Shown here piece by piece: positions 44,849 to 53,904 of a stretch of 64,000 nucleotides of DNA; the stretch's first letter is position 1; every line of letters begins with the position of its first letter. The DNA comes from Streptomyces olivochromogenes (GTDB lineage: Bacteria; Actinomycetota; Actinomycetes; Streptomycetales; Streptomycetaceae). The position numbers and the translations under genes are program-made. The stretch covers positions 828,109-892,108 of the forward strand of contig NZ_KQ948451.1 in the NCBI RefSeq assembly GCF_001514115.1, given 5' to 3'. The notes under the pieces were generated by a model, which searched no databases, was not told the DNA's origin, and was given only the letters and a program-made list of their open reading frames with translations.

Positions 44849-46693
44849 GTGTGCACTTCGCATGACCAGGCGACGGAGGCCGAGCAGGCCGGCGCCGGCA
44901 GACGCAACTTCCTGCGGGCCACGGCCCTGATCGGCGCGGCGGCCACCACTTCGGTGGCCCTGCCCGCGGTGACGGCGCAGGCGGCGACGCGTGAGGCGAA
45001 CTGGCGGTCCGACGCCGACAGCCGCCGCTTCACGCTCGCCGTCATGCCCGACACGCAGTACCTCTTCGACGGGCCGAGCATCAACCCCGCGCCGATCGAG
45101 GCCTCTCTGCGCTATCTCCTGGAGCACGGGAAGGACGAGAACATCGTCTTCCTCTCGCACCTGGGCGACATCACGGAGAACGGCGGCCAGGCCGAATTCG
45201 CGGCCGCGGGCAAGGCCTTTGAGCTGCTCGACCGGCGCGGCGTCGGCTACAGCGTGCTCGCGGGCAACCACGACATCAGGTCGTCCACGGACGACCAGCG
45301 GGGCGCGACCCCCTATCTGGACGTCTTCGGCCCGCAGCGCTTCCGGAGCAAGCGCACCTTCGGCGGGGCCTCGCCGGACGGCTACAACACCTTCCACCTG
45401 TTCAGGGCTGCGGGCAGGGAGTGGCTCGTCCTCGCCCTGGACTGGCGGCTGTCGGCGCAGGGCTACGCGTGGGCGAAGGACGTCATCGCCCAGCACCCCA
45501 GGACGCCGGTCATCCTCACCACGCACGAGCTGGTCGTGGACGACGACACCCTGTCCTCGTACGGGCAGCAGCTCTGGGACCAGTTGATCCACGACCACGA
45601 CCAGATCTTCCTGACCCTGAACGGGCACTACTGGCCCGCCGCCCGCGCCACCCGCACCAACGCGGCCGGGCACGACGTCCACCTCCACCTGACGAACTAT
45701 CAGAATCGTTACTACGGCGGCGCGGCGATGATCCGCCTCTACCACTTCGACCTCGACCGCGACACCATCGACGTCGAGACCATCTCGCCGTGGATCCTGG
45801 GCCGGGCGGCCAAGGGGCTGGGCGAGCTGGAGCGGCAGGAGATCGAACTCAGCGGTGACGCCGACCGGTTCTCGGTCGGCGTCGACTTCGAGGACCGCTT
45901 CGCGGGCTTCGCGCCGGTGCCCGCCCGCCCGGCGCGCCCGGTGTCCGAGATGCTGGTCCGGGGCACACTCGCGTACTGGCGCTTCGACGGGCACACGGAC
46001 GGTACGGCGGCCGAGGGCACGGTCCGCGACCGGTCCGGGCACGGCAACGACCTGGCCGTGGTCAAGGTCGGCGACAGCGCCCTCACCTGGTCCTCCGCCC
46101 ACCACCCCGACCAGCCGGGCCACGGCAGCCTCGTCTTCGAGGGTGGCAAGCCCCCGCTGAAGGGCGCGTATCTGCGCACGGTCGACGGTGCGCCACTCAA
46201 CTCGGCCACCTTCAAGCGCGGTTACACCATCGAGGCCTTCTACCAGCTCCCCGCCGACTGGGACGCCTCGCACAACGCCTGGGCCTCGCTGATCAGCCGG
46301 ACCGGCACGGGCGGTGGCGCGGGCAAGACCGCCGACGACCCGGACGAGCCGCTCGCCACGCTCTCCCTCTCCGACGGGCCCGGCCCGCAGTGGGCCGTCC
46401 GGCCGCTCAACCAGCAGGGCATCGTCACCAACTGGGGCGACGAGACGGCCCGCGAGCAGTGGTGGCACGTCGCCGTCGTCAACGACGGATCGCACACCAC
46501 GATGTACGTCCAGGGCTGCCCGGTCGCCCGCAACCCGCACACCGTCGCGGTCGGCCTCACCTCGCTCGGGCTGCCCTGGCTGCTCGGCGGCTACGAGTAC
46601 GCGGGCAGGATCGACCAGATCCTGCACGGACGGCTCGGCGACGTACGGATCGTCGAACGGGCGCTTCCCGTCTCGCAGTTCATGAACCACTGA
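44849..46693 (+). CDS. Exported metallophosphoesterase with C-terminal LamG/concanavalin-like domain
   Basis: A 614-residue protein. The Tat signal contains RRNFLRATALIGAAA (residues 19-33) and ends near VTAQA. The calcineurin-like domain (about 55-330) has MPDTQ, LGDITENGG, AGNHDI, TTHEL and LNGHYW, a full metal site. A LamG-like beta-sandwich (about 380-610) has the FDGHTDGTAAEGTVRDRSGHGNDL opening and ends with GRIDQILHGRLGDVRIVERAL. Start GTG has GGAG five bases upstream. It should cleave a phosphate ester outside the cell, with the LamG part binding a surface or glycan. The preceding 111-base gap shows no gene. Confidence 0.88.
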   Translation: MCTSHDQATEAEQAGAGRRNFLRATALIGAAATTSVALPAVTAQAATREANWRSDADSRRFTLAVMPDTQYLFDGPSINPAPIEASLRYLLEHGKDENIVFLSHLGDITENGGQAEFAAAGKAFELLDRRGVGYSVLAGNHDIRSSTDDQRGATPYLDVFGPQRFRSKRTFGGASPDGYNTFHLFRAAGREWLVLALDWRLSAQGYAWAKDVIAQHPRTPVILTTHELVVDDDTLSSYGQQLWDQLIHDHDQIFLTLNGHYWPAARATRTNAAGHDVHLHLTNYQNRYYGGAAMIRLYHFDLDRDTIDVETISPWILGRAAKGLGELERQEIELSGDADRFSVGVDFEDRFAGFAPVPARPARPVSEMLVRGTLAYWRFDGHTDGTAAEGTVRDRSGHGNDLAVVKVGDSALTWSSAHHPDQPGHGSLVFEGGKPPLKGAYLRTVDGAPLNSATFKRGYTIEAFYQLPADWDASHNAWASLISRTGTGGGAGKTADDPDEPLATLSLSDGPGPQWAVRPLNQQGIVTNWGDETAREQWWHVAVVNDGSHTTMYVQGCPVARNPHTVAVGLTSLGLPWLLGGYEYAGRIDQILHGRLGDVRIVERALPVSQFMNH

Positions 46694-46751
46694 GCCGTCT
46701 CGGCCACCGGTGACCCGAAGACCTTCCGACTCCCCGAGGGAGAAGTTCCGC

Positions 46752-48422
46752 ATGTCCGAGCAGCAACTGCCCGCCTGGGCCGATCCATCCGTCTCCCCCG
46801 CCGCGCTGGACCCGCAGGGCGTGTCACGGCGCGGGCTGCTGCGCAGCGCCGGCCTGTTCGGGGCTGCCTTCGCGGTGGGCTCGCTCGCCACGCCCGCGAC
46901 GGCCGGCTCCCGGCGCCTCGGCGGCGACGACCCGCGCCTCGCCTATCTCGTCGGCGACCACCACGTCCACTCCGTGTACAGCCACGACGCGAAGTACACG
47001 TTCTCCCAGCTCGCCCAGGCGAGCGCCAGGTACGGCCTGGACTGGATGGTCTTCAATGAGCACTCCAACTTCGGGCACGCCAACTACGGCGCCCAGTTGG
47101 AGCACCAGGAGATCCTGAAGGCGCGCGCCGCGAACCCGCGTCAGCTGATCTTCCAGGGTCTGGAGTGGTACATACCGGGCGCCGAGCACGCCACGGTCTT
47201 CGCGGCGCCCGGCCGGCACGAGGTGGATCTGCTCACGAAGTTCGAACTCGCCTACGACGGCAAGCTGCTGGGCTACACGGCGGGCTCGCCGACCAGCCCC
47301 GACACGGTCCGCAACGAGGCCCACGCGGTCAAGGCCATCAAGTGGCTCGCGGAGCAGCGCCGCACCGGTTACGTCGACGATGTGCTCGTCCTCGCCAACC
47401 ACCCCACGCGCCTGGGCATCGACTCCCCGCACGAGATGCGGAACTGGCGGGACGCGGCGCCCGAGATCATGATCGGCATGGAGGGCGCGCCCGGCGCCCA
47501 GGGCGGCGGCATCCCCGGCTGGGTCGGCTCGGGCCAGCAGCGCGGCGAGTACACCAACAAGCCGTCCGCGGACTCCTTCGCCGGGTACCCGGAGAACGCG
47601 TACGTCCTGTACGGCGGCTTCGACTGGATGACGGCGACCGTCGGCGGCATGTGGGACGCGATGCTCGCCGAGGGCAGGCTGTTCACCATCACCACCAACT
47701 CCGACGTGCACCGCGTCGTCTTCGACACCTGGAAGAACGGCGACTGGGCGCCCGGGCAGAACTTCGACAACACCGGGCACATTCCCGACCCGGTGAACAC
47801 CGACTCCCAGCAGCCGGGCGGCGACTTCTGGCCCGGCCAGTTCAGCCGCACCCACGTGGGCGTGACCCGCTACGGCTACCGCGCCGTGATGGCGGGCCTG
47901 CGCGCGGGCCGCGTCTGGCTCGACCACGGGCATCTGCTCGACGGGCTCGACGTCCGGGTGAAGCGGGACTGCGACCACGGTCCGGGTGTCACCATGGGTG
48001 GCCGGATCCGCGTCCGCAAGGGCGAGAAGCTCACGCTGTCGGTCACCGTGACGACCGCCTCGCGCGCCAACCCCCACGGGATCCTGCCGGAGTTGGCGCA
48101 CGTCGACGTCATCCGTGGCGCGGTGCGCGGACCTGCCGCCGACCGCGACGACTGGCGCGCGCCCGACACCAAGGTCGTCCGCACGGTGGACGTGAGCGGT
48201 CGCAAGGGCACGTACACCCTGCGCATCCCGCTGGTCGCCGGAGACGAGTCCTTCTACGTCCGGCTGCGCGGCAGCGACGGCAACCGCAACGGTACGGGCT
48301 ACCTGGGCGCCTCGATCGACCCGCACGGCCCGATTCCGCACGTGCCCGGAAACGGTGACCCGTGGGTCGACACGTGGTTCTACGCGAACCCCGTGTTCGT
48401 CGACGTGGTGGGCGGCCGGTAG
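46752..48422 (+). CDS. Exported PHP-domain metallohydrolase
   Basis: A 556-residue protein with a Tat signal (SRRGLLRSAGLFGAAF, residues 25-40). The PHP-type N-terminal motif GDHHVHSVYSHDA is near residues 68-80, with downstream metal-ligand regions FNEHSNFGHANY and VLANHPTRLGI. PHP domains hydrolyse phosphoesters using three metals. The C-terminal 180 residues form a beta-rich domain. It lies 58 bases after the exported metallophosphoesterase gene and ends in a hairpin. Two exported phosphoesterase-type proteins together suggest a joint substrate, possibly a phosphorylated glycan or wall polymer. That is inference. Confidence 0.82.
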   Translation: MSEQQLPAWADPSVSPAALDPQGVSRRGLLRSAGLFGAAFAVGSLATPATAGSRRLGGDDPRLAYLVGDHHVHSVYSHDAKYTFSQLAQASARYGLDWMVFNEHSNFGHANYGAQLEHQEILKARAANPRQLIFQGLEWYIPGAEHATVFAAPGRHEVDLLTKFELAYDGKLLGYTAGSPTSPDTVRNEAHAVKAIKWLAEQRRTGYVDDVLVLANHPTRLGIDSPHEMRNWRDAAPEIMIGMEGAPGAQGGGIPGWVGSGQQRGEYTNKPSADSFAGYPENAYVLYGGFDWMTATVGGMWDAMLAEGRLFTITTNSDVHRVVFDTWKNGDWAPGQNFDNTGHIPDPVNTDSQQPGGDFWPGQFSRTHVGVTRYGYRAVMAGLRAGRVWLDHGHLLDGLDVRVKRDCDHGPGVTMGGRIRVRKGEKLTLSVTVTTASRANPHGILPELAHVDVIRGAVRGPAADRDDWRAPDTKVVRTVDVSGRKGTYTLRIPLVAGDESFYVRLRGSDGNRNGTGYLGASIDPHGPIPHVPGNGDPWVDTWFYANPVFVDVVGGR

Positions 48423-48437
48423 GGAGAACGGCCGCCC
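48410..48437. terminator. Bidirectional terminator between PHP and MaoC genes
   Basis: GGGCGGCCG (48410-48418) and CGGCCGCCC (48429-48437) are perfect 9-base arms around a 10-base loop, spanning the PHP stop codon and 12 bases past the convergent MaoC stop. Confidence 0.65.
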
Positions 48438-48448
48438 GACGTGGACCG

Positions 48449-48904
48449 TCAGGCGTAGAAGCGCGACAGGCTCTGGAGGACGGCGGCGGGCTTCCCGCCG
48501 CCGTCGATCTCTATCGTCCCGTCGACGACGATCTGCACCCCGCCCGGCACGTCCTCGACCGAGGCGAGCCTCGCGACCAGCCGGATGCGCGAGCCGACCT
48601 TCACCGGGGCGGGGAAACGCACCTTGTTCAGACCGTAGTTGACCTTCGTCGACACGCCCTCGACCTCCAGCAGCCCGGTGAAGAGCGGGATGAAGAGGGA
48701 GAGGGTCAGATAGCCGTGCGCGATGGGCGCGCCGAAGGGGCCCTCGGCCGCCTTCTGCGGGTCGACGTGGATCCACTGGTGATCGCCGGTGGCGTCGGCG
48801 AAGGTGTTGATCCGCTCCTGGGTGACCTCGATCCACTCGCTGGTGCCGAGGTCGCCGCCGGCGAGCTTCTTGAGTTCGTCGAGGCCGTTCACGGTGATGC
48901 TCAT
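48449..48904 (-). CDS. MaoC-family dehydratase (enoyl-CoA hydratase, hot-dog fold)
   Basis: A 151-residue single hot-dog protein. The hydratase motif is complete: FADATGDHQWIHVDPQKAAEGPFGAPIAHGYLTLSL, with catalytic Asp and His near residues 41 and 46. An AGGGAAG site precedes the ATG. It should hydrate an enoyl-CoA thioester. It follows the acyl-CoA ligase gene by 14 bases in a four-gene operon. Confidence 0.9.
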   Translation of the reverse strand: MSITVNGLDELKKLAGGDLGTSEWIEVTQERINTFADATGDHQWIHVDPQKAAEGPFGAPIAHGYLTLSLFIPLFTGLLEVEGVSTKVNYGLNKVRFPAPVKVGSRIRLVARLASVEDVPGGVQIVVDGTIEIDGGGKPAAVLQSLSRFYA

Positions 48905-48918
48905 GTGTACTTCCCTGC

Positions 48919-50427
48919 TTACGAGTCGGTGGTGCCGTATCGCGTGCGGACACGGGCCTTGAGGAGCTTTCCGGAGGCGGTGCGCGGGAGTTCGTCCACG
49001 ACGACCACCGACTTCGGGATCTTGTACTTGGCGAGGCGTCCGCCGAGCGAGGCGAGGACCTCGTCCGGGTCGAGCTTGACGCCCTCGCGGGGGACGACGA
49101 CCGCGCGCGGCACCTCGCCCCACTTGTCGTCGGCGACTCCGATGACGGCGCACTCGACGATGCCGGGGTGGCCGAGGAGAAGGTCCTCGATCTCGGCGGG
49201 GTAGATGTTCTCGCCGCCCGAGATGATCATGTCCTTGATGCGGTCGACGATGAAGACATAGCCGTCCTCGTCGACCCGGGCGGCGTCCCCGCTGCGGAAC
49301 CAGCCGTCGGCGAACACCGCGGCCGTCTCGTCGGGCAGCCCCCAGTAGCCGGGCATGACGTGCGGCCCGCGCACGACCACCTCGCCCGTCTCCCCGACGT
49401 CGACCGGTGTGAAGTCGGGCCGTACGACCCGGACATCGCTGAAGAAGTGCGGCACACCCGCCGAGCCCGCCTTGCCGACCGCGTGTTCCGCGTCCAGGAA
49501 GAGGGTGCCGGGCGACGCCTCGGTCATGCCGTAGCCCTGCAGGAAGGTGAGCCCGCGCTCCTGGTAGGCGGCGATGAGCGGGGTCGGTACGGGTGAGCCG
49601 CCGCAGGTGAGGATGCGCAACGAGGACAGGTCGGCGTCGGCCCACCGGGGCTGCCGGGCCACCTGGTCGAACATGGTCGGCACCCCGAACATGAAGGTGA
49701 TCCGGTGCCGTTCGATCAGGTCGAGGGTGGCCACCGGGTCGAAGGACTCGACCAGGACACAGGTGCCGCCCTTGAGCAGCACCGGCAGGGTCAGCATGTT
49801 CAGCCCTGCCGTGTGGAACAACGGGGCCGAGATCAGGGCGCGTTCGTCGGCGGTCAGGTCGTGGTCGACGAGGACGTTGACCGCGTTCCAGGTCAGATTG
49901 CCGTGGGTGAGCATCGCGCCCTTGGGGCGGCCCGTCGTGCCCGAGGTGTACATGATGATGCACATGTCCTCCGCGGTGACGGGCTGGTCGATCGGCTCCT
50001 CGGCGGCCTGGCCGATCAACTCCTCGTACCGAGGGCCGACTTCGACGAACGTCCGCACGTCCGCGTTGCCCGGCAGCCCCGCGACGAGTCCGGCCATCGA
50101 CGGCGCGTACACGAGGACCTTGGCGCCCGAGTCGCTGAGCTGGTGGGCGATCTCGGGTCCGGCGAGGCGGGGGTTGAGCGGCACGAAGACCGCGCCGAGC
50201 GTGCCCGCCGCGAAGAGGGTTTCGAGGTAGGAGGGGTGGTTGGGGCCGAGATAGGCGATGCGGTCGCCGCGGCGCAGGCCGAGCGCGCGCAGCGCGTGGG
50301 CGAGGCGGGTGGTGCGGGCGTACAGCTCGGCATAGCTGACGGTGGTGTCGCCGTGGATCAGGGCGGTGCGGTGCGGGGTCTTGCGGGCCCGGCGTGCGGG
50401 CCACGACCCCAGTCCCTCATTGCGCAT
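48919..50427 (-). CDS. Acyl-CoA synthetase (AMP-forming, FadD-like)
   Basis: A 502-residue adenylate-forming ligase. Motif A5/P-loop MYTSGTTGRPKGAM is near residue 155, the GYGMTEASPG motif near 300, the YWGLPDETAAVFADGWFRSGDAA hinge region near 370, and the C-terminal catalytic Lys in TASGKLLKARV near 490. It activates a carboxylic acid to its CoA thioester before hydration and oxidation by the neighbouring enzymes. Substrate class (fatty, aromatic or alicyclic acid) is not clear from sequence. Confidence 0.9.
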   Translation of the reverse strand: MRNEGLGSWPARRARKTPHRTALIHGDTTVSYAELYARTTRLAHALRALGLRRGDRIAYLGPNHPSYLETLFAAGTLGAVFVPLNPRLAGPEIAHQLSDSGAKVLVYAPSMAGLVAGLPGNADVRTFVEVGPRYEELIGQAAEEPIDQPVTAEDMCIIMYTSGTTGRPKGAMLTHGNLTWNAVNVLVDHDLTADERALISAPLFHTAGLNMLTLPVLLKGGTCVLVESFDPVATLDLIERHRITFMFGVPTMFDQVARQPRWADADLSSLRILTCGGSPVPTPLIAAYQERGLTFLQGYGMTEASPGTLFLDAEHAVGKAGSAGVPHFFSDVRVVRPDFTPVDVGETGEVVVRGPHVMPGYWGLPDETAAVFADGWFRSGDAARVDEDGYVFIVDRIKDMIISGGENIYPAEIEDLLLGHPGIVECAVIGVADDKWGEVPRAVVVPREGVKLDPDEVLASLGGRLAKYKIPKSVVVVDELPRTASGKLLKARVRTRYGTTDS

Positions 50428-50437
50428 CTGTGGCCCC

Positions 50438-51310
50438 TTACGGTGTCAGCCCGAGCAGCCGGGCGGCGTTCTCCTTGAGGATCTTCGGCTTGACCTCGTC
50501 CTTGATCGTCAGCTTGTCGAAGTCGGCGAGCCAGCGGTCGGGGGTGAGGACGGGGTAGTCGGAGCCGAAGAGCACCTTGTCCTTGAGCAGCGTGTTGGCG
50601 TACTGCACGAGCTGCGGCGGGAAGTACTTGGGCGACCAGCCGGACAGGTCGATGTGCACACCCGGCTTGTGGGTGGCGACGGCCAGCGCCTCGTCCTGCC
50701 AGGGGAAGGAGGGGTGCGCCAGGATGATCTTGAGGTGCGGGAAGTCGGCGGCCACATCGTCCACGTGCAGGGGGTTGGAGTACTTCAGCCGGATGCCGCC
50801 GCCTCCGGGAACCCCGGCCCCGATCCCCGTCTGCCCGGTGTGGAAGAGGGCGATGGTGCCGGTCTCCTCGATCACTTCGTACAGCCCGTACGCCACCGAC
50901 CTGTCGTTGGGGAAGAAGCCCTGGATGCTGGGGTGGAACTTGAAGCCCTTGACCCCGTACTCCTCGACGAGCCGGCGGGCCTGCTTGACGCCGGCCTTGC
51001 CCCGGAAGGGGTCGATGGAGGCGAAGGGGATCAGCACGTCCGGGTTGGCGGCGGCGGCCTCGGCGACCTCCTCGTTCGGGACGGGCGCGGTGCCGGTGGC
51101 GGACTCGGCGTCCACCGTGAAGATCACGGCGGCCATCTTCCGCTCGCGGTAGTAGGCGGCCGTCTCCTCCAGGGTGGGCTTCCGCTTGCCCTCGACCTTG
51201 AAGTAGGCGCTGGAGGCTTCGTGCAGATCGTCCTCGAGCGAGGCGTGGCCCTTCGAGGACACCTCCGCGTGGGTGTGGACGTCGATCGCGACGAGTTCGT
51301 TCGGGTCCAT
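50438..51310 (-). CDS. Amidohydrolase-superfamily protein (amidohydrolase 2 type)
   Basis: A 290-residue TIM-barrel metallohydrolase. The metal motif H-x-H is in DVHTHAEV near residue 12; later ligands lie in KFHPSIQG, FHTGQTG, LAHPSFPW and FGSDYPVLTPDRW. Family members include decarboxylases and ring-cleaving or lactone hydrolases acting on aromatic-type acids, as well as 4-oxalomesaconate-type hydratases. The ATG overlaps the SDR stop by one base (TGATG). The operon context suggests it acts on an acid or its CoA ester. Confidence 0.85.
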   Translation of the reverse strand: MDPNELVAIDVHTHAEVSSKGHASLEDDLHEASSAYFKVEGKRKPTLEETAAYYRERKMAAVIFTVDAESATGTAPVPNEEVAEAAAANPDVLIPFASIDPFRGKAGVKQARRLVEEYGVKGFKFHPSIQGFFPNDRSVAYGLYEVIEETGTIALFHTGQTGIGAGVPGGGGIRLKYSNPLHVDDVAADFPHLKIILAHPSFPWQDEALAVATHKPGVHIDLSGWSPKYFPPQLVQYANTLLKDKVLFGSDYPVLTPDRWLADFDKLTIKDEVKPKILKENAARLLGLTP

Positions 51311-52227
51311 CACGCCTCCGGAAGCTTCGGCGCGGGGATCCCGACGGTCTGCGGCTCGGCGCCGACCGACGTGGCCCACGCGTCGGCCAGGGTGTCGGGG
51401 GTCCAGCCGCCGTCCGCGTACGCCGCCCTGACCTCCTGCGGGTGCGACCAGAGTGCCACCTTGTCACCGCCGATGCCGATGGCCTGGCCGGTGACCCCGC
51501 GGGCGGCGTCGGAGGCGAGGAACGGGACGAGGGCGGCGCAGTCCTCGGGGGTGCCGAAGCCCTCGCCCTTGCGGAGGAAGTCGGGCAGCGGCTCGCCGTT
51601 CCTCATGGCCTCGACGTACGGGGCGAACGCGGGAATGGTCTCGGTCATCGCGGTGGCGGCGACCGGCACGATCGCGTTGACGGTGATGCCCGCACGGCCC
51701 AGCTCCATCGACCAGGTACGGGCCATGGCGGCGATGCCCGCCTTCGCGGCGGCGTAGTTCGTCTGGCCGAAGTTCCCGCGCTGCCCGGCCGGCGAGCCGA
51801 CCAGGATCAGCGAGCCGCCCTCGCCCTGCTCGCGCATGCGCACGGCAGCGGCGCGGGCGCAGGTGAAGGTGCCCTTCAGATGCGTGGTGATCACCGCGTC
51901 GAAGTCCTCGTCGGTCATCTTCCACAGCACCTTGTCACGCAGGATGCCCGCGTTGGTGACCAGGACGTCGAGCCGTCCGAACTCCCGCACCGCACGGGCG
52001 ACGAGCCGGTCGGCCGCCTCGGTGGTGCCGACCGGGACCACCTCGGCCACGGCCTTGCCGCCCGCGGCGCTGATGGACTTCACGGCCTGTTCGGCCACGG
52101 CCTCGTCGACGTCGTTGACGACCACGCGGGCGCCGACGGCCGCGAGCGCGTGTGCGTAGGCCAGGCCCAGGCCACGGCCGCTGCCGGTGACGACTGCCAC
52201 CTTGCCGGTGAGATCGATGCTGGGCAC
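51310..52227 (-). CDS. Short-chain dehydrogenase/reductase
   Basis: A 305-residue SDR. The NAD motif TGSGRGLGLAYAHALA starts near residue 15, NAG near 95 and the active-site YAAAK near 163. It resembles the hydroxyacyl-CoA dehydrogenase domain of multifunctional beta-oxidation enzymes, which suits the MaoC hydratase in the same operon. The C-terminal extension (about 245-305) is longer than a basic SDR. It is the first gene of the operon, starting 79 bases from the operator repeats. Confidence 0.88.
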   Translation of the reverse strand: MPSIDLTGKVAVVTGSGRGLGLAYAHALAAVGARVVVNDVDEAVAEQAVKSISAAGGKAVAEVVPVGTTEAADRLVARAVREFGRLDVLVTNAGILRDKVLWKMTDEDFDAVITTHLKGTFTCARAAAVRMREQGEGGSLILVGSPAGQRGNFGQTNYAAAKAGIAAMARTWSMELGRAGITVNAIVPVAATAMTETIPAFAPYVEAMRNGEPLPDFLRKGEGFGTPEDCAALVPFLASDAARGVTGQAIGIGGDKVALWSHPQEVRAAYADGGWTPDTLADAWATSVGAEPQTVGIPAPKLPEA

Positions 52228-52305
52228 GAGGGGGTCCCTTCGACGCTGAGGGTCCGCAGCGCGGCGTGCGATGCCGGGCTGCGACTACGAGATCGAAGCT
52301 AAGGA

Positions 52306-52324
52306 CAATAATTGTTGACGTCAA
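52306..52324. promoter_or_regulatory. MarR-type operator in the SDR/MarR gap
   Basis: CAATAATTGTTG (52306-52317) and the perfect palindrome TTGACGTCAA (52315-52324) overlap. The stretch is strikingly AT-rich for this genome, as expected for a MarR operator over the SDR promoter. Confidence 0.55.
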
Positions 52325-52351
52325 TAGTTGTTGCCGACTCATCCGTGCGGC

Positions 52352-52397
52352 ATGCTGTGCGGAGTACGGCGCGATGCTGTACGCAGTACGGCATCGC
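52352..52397. promoter_or_regulatory. Two 19-base direct repeats spaced by exactly 22 bases
   Basis: ATGCTGTGCGGAGTACGGC at 52352-52370 is repeated with two changes at 52374-52392. The second copy lies within a near-perfect inverted repeat GCGATGCTGTAC / GTACGGCATCGC (52371-52397). Likely regulator binding sites on the same helix face. The remainder of the 295-base gap shows nothing else. Confidence 0.6.
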
Positions 52398-52522
52398 GCC
52401 GTACCCGGCACGAATGAACCGCCCCGCCCGGGGCCCGGCCCAGGGAGCCCGTCATCGCAGGCCAGCAGCACGCCACCAGCCCGGCCACCGGCCCCGTCCC
52501 CATCGACGCCCAGGAGCCGTGG

Positions 52523-52951
52523 ATGCGCGGACTGCACGCCGACACCGGCTATCTGCTGTACCGGCTGGGCCTTCGCTCGGGGCAGCTGTTCAACACCTTC
52601 CTCCAGGAGTCGGGACTGCGGCTGCGCCACTACGCGCTGCTGCGCTTCCTGGCCACCTCCGAGGGCGCGCTCCAGCGGGAGCTGAGCTCGCGGCTCGGCT
52701 ACGACCCGAGCGCGATCGTCGGACTCGTCGACGACCTGGAGAAGCTCGGTTTCGCCGAGCGCCGCCCGTCGCCGGACGACCGCCGCAGCCGGATCGTCGT
52801 GCTCACGGACGACGGCCGAGCGTTCCTGCGCGACACGGACGAGGCGGGCCTGCGCGTCACGAACGACCTGCTCCAGCCGCTCGCCCCCGCCGAGCGGGAC
52901 GCCCTGCACACGCTCCTGCAACGGGTCGCCGAAGCCGAACTGAACTCATGA
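52523..52951 (+). CDS. MarR-family transcriptional regulator
   Basis: A 142-residue winged-helix regulator. The recognition region LQRELSSRLGYDPSAIVGLVDDLEKLGFAERRPSPDDRRSRIVVLTDDG (residues 52-100) has the helices and the wing with conserved D-x-R. The ATG has GGAG six bases upstream. It diverges from the SDR operon and is coupled by an ATGA overlap to an IclR-type gene, suggesting two ligand inputs for one catabolic operon. Confidence 0.9.
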   Translation: MRGLHADTGYLLYRLGLRSGQLFNTFLQESGLRLRHYALLRFLATSEGALQRELSSRLGYDPSAIVGLVDDLEKLGFAERRPSPDDRRSRIVVLTDDGRAFLRDTDEAGLRVTNDLLQPLAPAERDALHTLLQRVAEAELNS

Positions 52952-53715
52952 CCACGCTGTCCGCTCCCGACCGTCTGCTCGCCGTGCTCGCCGCCTTCGA
53001 CCACCAGCACCCGGCACTCTCCCTGACGGGAATCAGCCGCCGGGCCGGACTGACCCTCACCACCGCGCACCGGCTGGTCGGCGCCCTCACCGACTGGGGC
53101 GCCCTGGAGCGGGACGCGGACGGCGTCTACCACGTGGGCCTGCGCCTCTGGGAGATCGCGGCCCTCGCACCCCGTGGCCTCGCCCTCCGCCAGATCGCGC
53201 TGCCGTACCTGGAGGACCTGTACGAGGCCACGCACGAGAACGTGCAGATGGCGGTCCGCGACGGCTCCCAGGTCGTCTACATCGAGTGGATCTCCGGACG
53301 CTCCGCGGTCGGTGTACGCACCCAGGTGGGCGCCCGCTGGCCACTGCACGCGACGGGCGTGGGACTCGCACTGCTGGCCCACGGTGACTCGACGTCCCAA
53401 GAGGCCTACTGCTCGGGGCCGTTGGCCGCGTTCACCCCGCACACCCTCACCGACGGGGCTCGCCTGCGCCGCGCGCTCGCCGAAGTCCGCCGTACCGGCG
53501 TGGCGGTGAGCAGCCGTCAGGTCACCGACGACGCCCTGTCGGTCGCCGCTCCGGTGCGCGGCGCGGGCGGCGCGGTGGTCGCGGCGGTCTCCGTCGTGGT
53601 CCCCGAACACGACGCCCAGGTACCGGCGTTGATTCCGGCGGTACGGCTGGCGGCGCGGGGGATCTCCCGCGCCCTGGGGTGGCAGCCGCAGACCCGGCCC
53701 GAGCCGGGCACCTGA
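52948..53715 (+). CDS. IclR-family transcriptional regulator
   Basis: A 255-residue regulator with an N-terminal winged helix (LSLTGISRRAGLTLTTAHRLVGALTDWGAL, about residues 24-54) and the IclR effector domain (from about 75; VQMAVRDGSQVVYIEWISG and HATGVGLALLAH are typical). IclR proteins often control aromatic acid or glyoxylate pathways. The ATG overlaps the MarR stop by 4 bases. Confidence 0.9.
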   Translation: MTTLSAPDRLLAVLAAFDHQHPALSLTGISRRAGLTLTTAHRLVGALTDWGALERDADGVYHVGLRLWEIAALAPRGLALRQIALPYLEDLYEATHENVQMAVRDGSQVVYIEWISGRSAVGVRTQVGARWPLHATGVGLALLAHGDSTSQEAYCSGPLAAFTPHTLTDGARLRRALAEVRRTGVAVSSRQVTDDALSVAAPVRGAGGAVVAAVSVVVPEHDAQVPALIPAVRLAARGISRALGWQPQTRPEPGT

Positions 53716-53904
53716 GGCTCCCTGGAGCCGCGGTACATGGGTCAAACGGCGCTTCGCGCATTGTCGTACGCCGTTCCTTCAGGCCGATTCTCAGGCGCTC
53801 TTCACGTAAATCTCAGGCGGCAGCCCCGGGTTTCAAAGAATCGCCCCAGGAAGGCGGCGCAGGATGCACCAGCAGTCGTGGTGGTCATCCAGGAAAGGCG
53901 TGCC

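Noticed and set aside
46824..48953. 709-codon minus-strand frame opposite the PHP gene
   Set aside because: Compositionally biased shadow frame; it also crosses the 48410-48437 terminator and the MaoC gene.
52371..52397. Terminator for the upstream genes
   Set aside because: It lies in a divergent promoter gap with no gene transcribing into it and is part of a 22-base-spaced direct repeat; an operator is more likely.
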